Assembly: GCA_003566935.1 (NCBI GenBank)
Contig: PXBM01000196.1
Coordinates: forward strand, 1-8,569
Source: Syntrophomonadaceae bacterium
GTDB taxonomy: Bacteria; Bacillota; Dethiobacteria; DTU022
DNA length: 8,569 nt
Reading direction: 5' to 3'
Below the pieces are notes generated by a model. The model had not been told where the DNA came from. It saw only the letters and a program-made list of their open reading frames with translations, and searched no databases. Positions 6,581-8,569 of this stretch are shown here, in pieces (within the stretch, counting starts at the first letter, position 1; each line of letters opens with the position of its first letter). Position numbers and translations under genes: made by a program.

Positions 6581-7136
6581 AAAGATCAGGATCTTTAATA
6601 ACCAGGTCTGCCATTTCAGCCATGGTTAACCTTTTTTGCATACTGGTTTTTCGAAGGAATTGAAAGGCCTCTTCTTCGCTTACTGAATATAGATTTTGCA
6701 ACAAACCTTTGGCTTTATCCATGGTCTTTCTTTCGTTAAGTTTTTTCTGAAGGGTTTCAACTTCCTGTTGAAGCTTTTTTTTACGGGCAAATTCGCTGCA
6801 CACCGCCTCGGCAACAGCTGAGAGAACCGGTGCTTCCACAGGCCAGGTGAGCTGAACATAGCGCTTAAGATCTGAGCCGGTAGTATTAATGAAGAGGCAG
6901 GCAGCTAATGCATCATTTTCTATGATTTCCGCCAGCTCTTCTATATTTCCCGGAGGAAGGGCAGTATCAATTACAACCAGCCAGGGCTGGATTATTCGAA
7001 GTTTGCGCAATAAAACAGGGGTGCTTTCAGCTGTGCCTGCTGAATGAAACCCTGCTTCTGCGAGCATAGTGGCAAGCGATTTATGTAGCCTGCCATTTGC
7101 GGTTCCAATGCAGTGATCATAGCGGGTGTCAACCAT
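6555..7136 (-). CDS. ANTAR-domain response-regulator-like antiterminator (NitR/NasT/AmiR type)
   Basis: The 193-residue protein has an N-terminal receiver-like domain (about 5-112), a charged helical linker likely to be a coiled coil (about 117-138), and a C-terminal ANTAR domain (about 133-182) with the typical pattern MDKAKGLLQNLYSVSEEEAFQFLRK. ANTAR proteins bind paired RNA hairpins and prevent transcription termination. The receiver looks degenerate: the acidic pair normally at the end of the first strand is missing (YDHCIGTANG), although D57 (VVIDTALPPG) could stand at the phospho-acceptor position. ATG at 7136 is preferred because GGAAGG (7150-7145) is 8 nt upstream; an in-frame TTG at 7139 is the alternative. 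It follows glnA on the same strand. An ANTAR gene after glnA is known in Clostridium, so a role in nitrogen control is likely but inferred. Confidence 0.9.
   Translation of the reverse strand: MVDTRYDHCIGTANGRLHKSLATMLAEAGFHSAGTAESTPVLLRKLRIIQPWLVVIDTALPPGNIEELAEIIENDALAACLFINTTGSDLKRYVQLTWPVEAPVLSAVAEAVCSEFARKKKLQQEVETLQKKLNERKTMDKAKGLLQNLYSVSEEEAFQFLRKTSMQKRLTMAEMADLVIKDPDLFNSLKQHL
6581..6596. terminator. Small palindrome at the pyrG/ANTAR convergence, possible weak bidirectional terminator
   Basis: AAAGATC-AG-GATCTTT is a 7-bp perfect inverted repeat starting right after the pyrG stop codon and lying within the last codons of the ANTAR gene. It is AT-rich, has a tight loop and lacks a long T tract on either side, so termination would be weak. 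Its place between two converging genes is the main argument. Confidence 0.3.
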
Positions 7137-7167
7137 CAATGAGCCTTCCCGGTTATAAATTTGTTTT

Positions 7168-7173
7168 ATTATA
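7168..7173 (-). promoter_or_regulatory. Possible -10 element for the ANTAR gene
   Basis: The minus strand reads TATAAT, 32 nt upstream of the ATG at 7136 and downstream of the long inverted repeat. No good -35 lies 16-18 nt away. If used, it would let the ANTAR gene be expressed independently of glnA. Confidence 0.3.
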
Positions 7174-7213
7174 CTATGACTTTAAACAAAAATGGAAGGT
7201 TCAACCTGAGACA

Positions 7214-7280
7214 ACCGGTGCCGTACAAGTTTTATCACATGAATTGCTAAATGATATGACAAAACTTGTACGGCACCGGT
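7214..7280. repeat. Perfect 20-bp inverted repeat with 27-nt loop between glnA and the ANTAR gene
   Basis: The left arm at 7214-7233 (ACCGGTGCCGTACAAGTTTT) is the exact reverse complement of the right arm at 7261-7280. The 27-nt spacer is AT-rich. Folded in RNA of either strand it makes a very stable hairpin, and allowing one bulge extends it by a few pairs (GACA on the left, GTC on the right). No T tract follows on either strand, so it is not a standard intrinsic terminator. It could act as an mRNA 3'-end stabiliser or attenuator between glnA and its regulator, or be a dispersed REP- or MITE-like element; arms containing GGTGCC/GGCACC are common in such repeats. Confidence 0.9.
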
Positions 7281-7319
7281 GTCAAAAGGGTCAAGGGTTA
7301 TCGTTTTGATACTAACTGC

Positions 7320-8569
7320 TTAGAAGCGGGCCAGGTATTGTTTAACTTCCCAGTCGTGAACCTGTATTCTATAGTCTAACCATTCTTTCATCCTGCCTTC
7401 ACGGAAACGGTCGTAAATGTGTTCACCCAGCGCTTCCTGGACAATAGGATCCTTATCGAGCTCTTTTATTGCTTCGTACAAAGTGCCCGGTAAACTTTCA
7501 ATTTGATATTTTTCTTTCTCTTCATCCGTCATTGTGTAGATATTTAAATTAACCGGATCTGGTGGAGTCATTTTATTATGAATACCGTCTAGGCCACAGC
7601 GCAGCATGACGGCAAAAGCCAGGTAAGGGTTGCAGGATGGATCCGGGCTGCGCAGTTCTACCCTTGTTCCGATACCTCTTCTGGCCGGTACTCTTAGCAG
7701 CGGACTGCGATTGCGGTGTGACCAGGCAATATAAACTGGCGCTTCGTAGCCGGGCACCAGTCTCTTGTATGAGTTGACAAGGGGATTTGTAACTGCGGTG
7801 TAACCCTTGGCATGATTAAGCAGGCCGCCAATAAAGTAGAGCATTTCCTGGCTCAATTCATCAGGTGCTTCGGCATCGTGGAAAGTGCTTTTGCCATTCT
7901 TGAAGAGTGAAAGGTGAGTGTGCATCCCGGATCCATTAATATTGGCTATCGGCTTCGGCATAAATGTCGCGTAAAGGCCGTGCCGTTGGGCTACTGTCCT
8001 GACTACAAAGCGAAAGGTTGAAAGATCGTCTGCAGTACGCAGAGCGTCACTGTATTTAAAGTCAATTTCGTGCTGGCCGGGAGCAACTTCATGGTGAGAA
8101 GCTTCAATCTCGAGGCCCATTTGCTCCAGGCTTAAAACCATATCGCGTCGGGCATTCTCACCAAGGTCAGTCGGGGCCAGGTCGAAATAGCCACCCTGGT
8201 CGTGGGTATGCAGAGTGGGGGCACCGTTTCCGTCGGTGTGGAACATGAAAAATTCGGCTTCCGGTCCGCAGTTCATAGAGTATCCTTCTTTTTCAGCAAG
8301 GGCAATCATTCTCCGCAGCTGGCTGCGGGGGCAGCCGGCAAAGGGTTCTCCCTCCGGTGTATATACATCACACATTAAGCGGGCTACTCCGCCTTCCTGG
8401 GGACGGAAAGGAAAGACAGCAAACGAATCGTAGTCTGGCCTTAAGTACATATCTGATTCTTCAATACGCACGAACCCTTCGATCGATGATCCGTCAAACA
8501 TTAGCTCTCCATCAAGCGCCTTGGGTAGCTGTTCGGTAGTGATTGCCACATTTTTCAGCTGTCCCGACA
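7320..8569 (-). CDS. glnA: Glutamine synthetase type I (GSI-alpha), 5' end cut by the window edge
   Basis: GlnA makes glutamine from glutamate, ammonia and ATP in the cytoplasm as a dodecamer. The frame stays open past the GTG at 8549 to the window edge, encoding SGQLKN, which matches the end of the family's N-terminal DxxGxLKN region. By alignment with Bacillus GlnA about 28 residues are missing, for a full length near 443. Visible motifs are MFDGSSIEGFVRIEESDMYL, PKPIANINGSGMHTHLSLF (substrate-binding loop), NPLVNSYKRLVPGYEAP (flap) and ARRGIGTRVELRSPDPSCNP. The size and the lack of an adenylylation-type insertion indicate GSI-alpha. The Arg in GFVRIEES corresponds to Bacillus R62, involved in feedback inhibition, so direct control by glutamine is likely. 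It is upstream of the ANTAR gene on the same strand, separated by a 183-bp gap with a large hairpin. Confidence 0.97.
   Translation of the reverse strand, partial: SGQLKNVAITTEQLPKALDGELMFDGSSIEGFVRIEESDMYLRPDYDSFAVFPFRPQEGGVARLMCDVYTPEGEPFAGCPRSQLRRMIALAEKEGYSMNCGPEAEFFMFHTDGNGAPTLHTHDQGGYFDLAPTDLGENARRDMVLSLEQMGLEIEASHHEVAPGQHEIDFKYSDALRTADDLSTFRFVVRTVAQRHGLYATFMPKPIANINGSGMHTHLSLFKNGKSTFHDAEAPDELSQEMLYFIGGLLNHAKGYTAVTNPLVNSYKRLVPGYEAPVYIAWSHRNRSPLLRVPARRGIGTRVELRSPDPSCNPYLAFAVMLRCGLDGIHNKMTPPDPVNLNIYTMTDEEKEKYQIESLPGTLYEAIKELDKDPIVQEALGEHIYDRFREGRMKEWLDYRIQVHDWEVKQYLARF

Noticed and set aside
7214..7280. Inverted repeat as a paired ANTAR-binding RNA site
   Set aside because: ANTAR targets are two short tandem hairpins with six-nucleotide loops; this is a single long hairpin with a 27-nt loop.
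7097..7309. Plus-strand ORF of 70 codons spanning the glnA-ANTAR gap
   Set aside because: It runs through both arms of the inverted repeat and into the ANTAR gene, and has no ribosome binding site or protein-like features.
8215..8539. Plus-strand ORFs inside glnA
   Set aside because: They are antisense shadows of a well-conserved glutamine synthetase frame.

Overview
The window looks like chromosomal core DNA from a low- to mid-GC Firmicute, most likely an anaerobic Clostridia-class organism. Indications are the purine-rich GGAGG-type ribosome binding sites, the TTG start on one gene, a cobalamin-dependent (oxygen-independent) class II ribonucleotide reductase, a Bacillus/Clostridium-type GSI-alpha glutamine synthetase, and an ANTAR antiterminator-type regulator directly downstream of glnA. 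The last arrangement is known from Clostridium. Genus and species cannot be fixed from this sequence.

Layout: (1) 1-824, minus strand. The first codons of a hydrophobic protein run off the left edge. Behind it lies a conserved-looking protein of unknown function whose reading frame continues about 50 codons upstream of the first usual start codon, to an ATT placed at ideal distance from a Shine-Dalgarno. (2) 974-4306, minus strand. nrdJ, the class II ribonucleotide reductase, is split by a 369-residue in-frame intein with a LAGLIDADG homing endonuclease. The intein sits directly in front of the catalytic thiyl-radical cysteine. (3) 4307-4583 is a divergent promoter region. (4) 4584-6580, plus strand. 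A 30-residue, extremely Lys/Arg-rich small ORF, an FmdB-type zinc-ribbon protein and pyrG (CTP synthase) form a likely operon. (5) 6555-8569, minus strand. glnA is cut at its 5' end by the right edge. It is followed by a perfect 20-bp inverted repeat and then an ANTAR regulator whose 3' end overlaps the end of pyrG by 26 bp.

Functionally, most of the window concerns nucleotide and nitrogen supply. GlnA makes glutamine, PyrG uses glutamine to turn UTP into CTP, and NrdJ reduces ribonucleotides for DNA synthesis. The ANTAR protein probably acts on transcripts of nitrogen genes; its link to glnA is positional.

I did not find a wholly new multi-gene system. The points most worth checking are the intein at the radical cysteine, the likely ATT-initiated gene, the small basic peptide ORF upstream of pyrG, and the long hairpin between glnA and the ANTAR gene. 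No tRNA, rRNA, CRISPR array, insertion sequence or recognisable riboswitch was seen.
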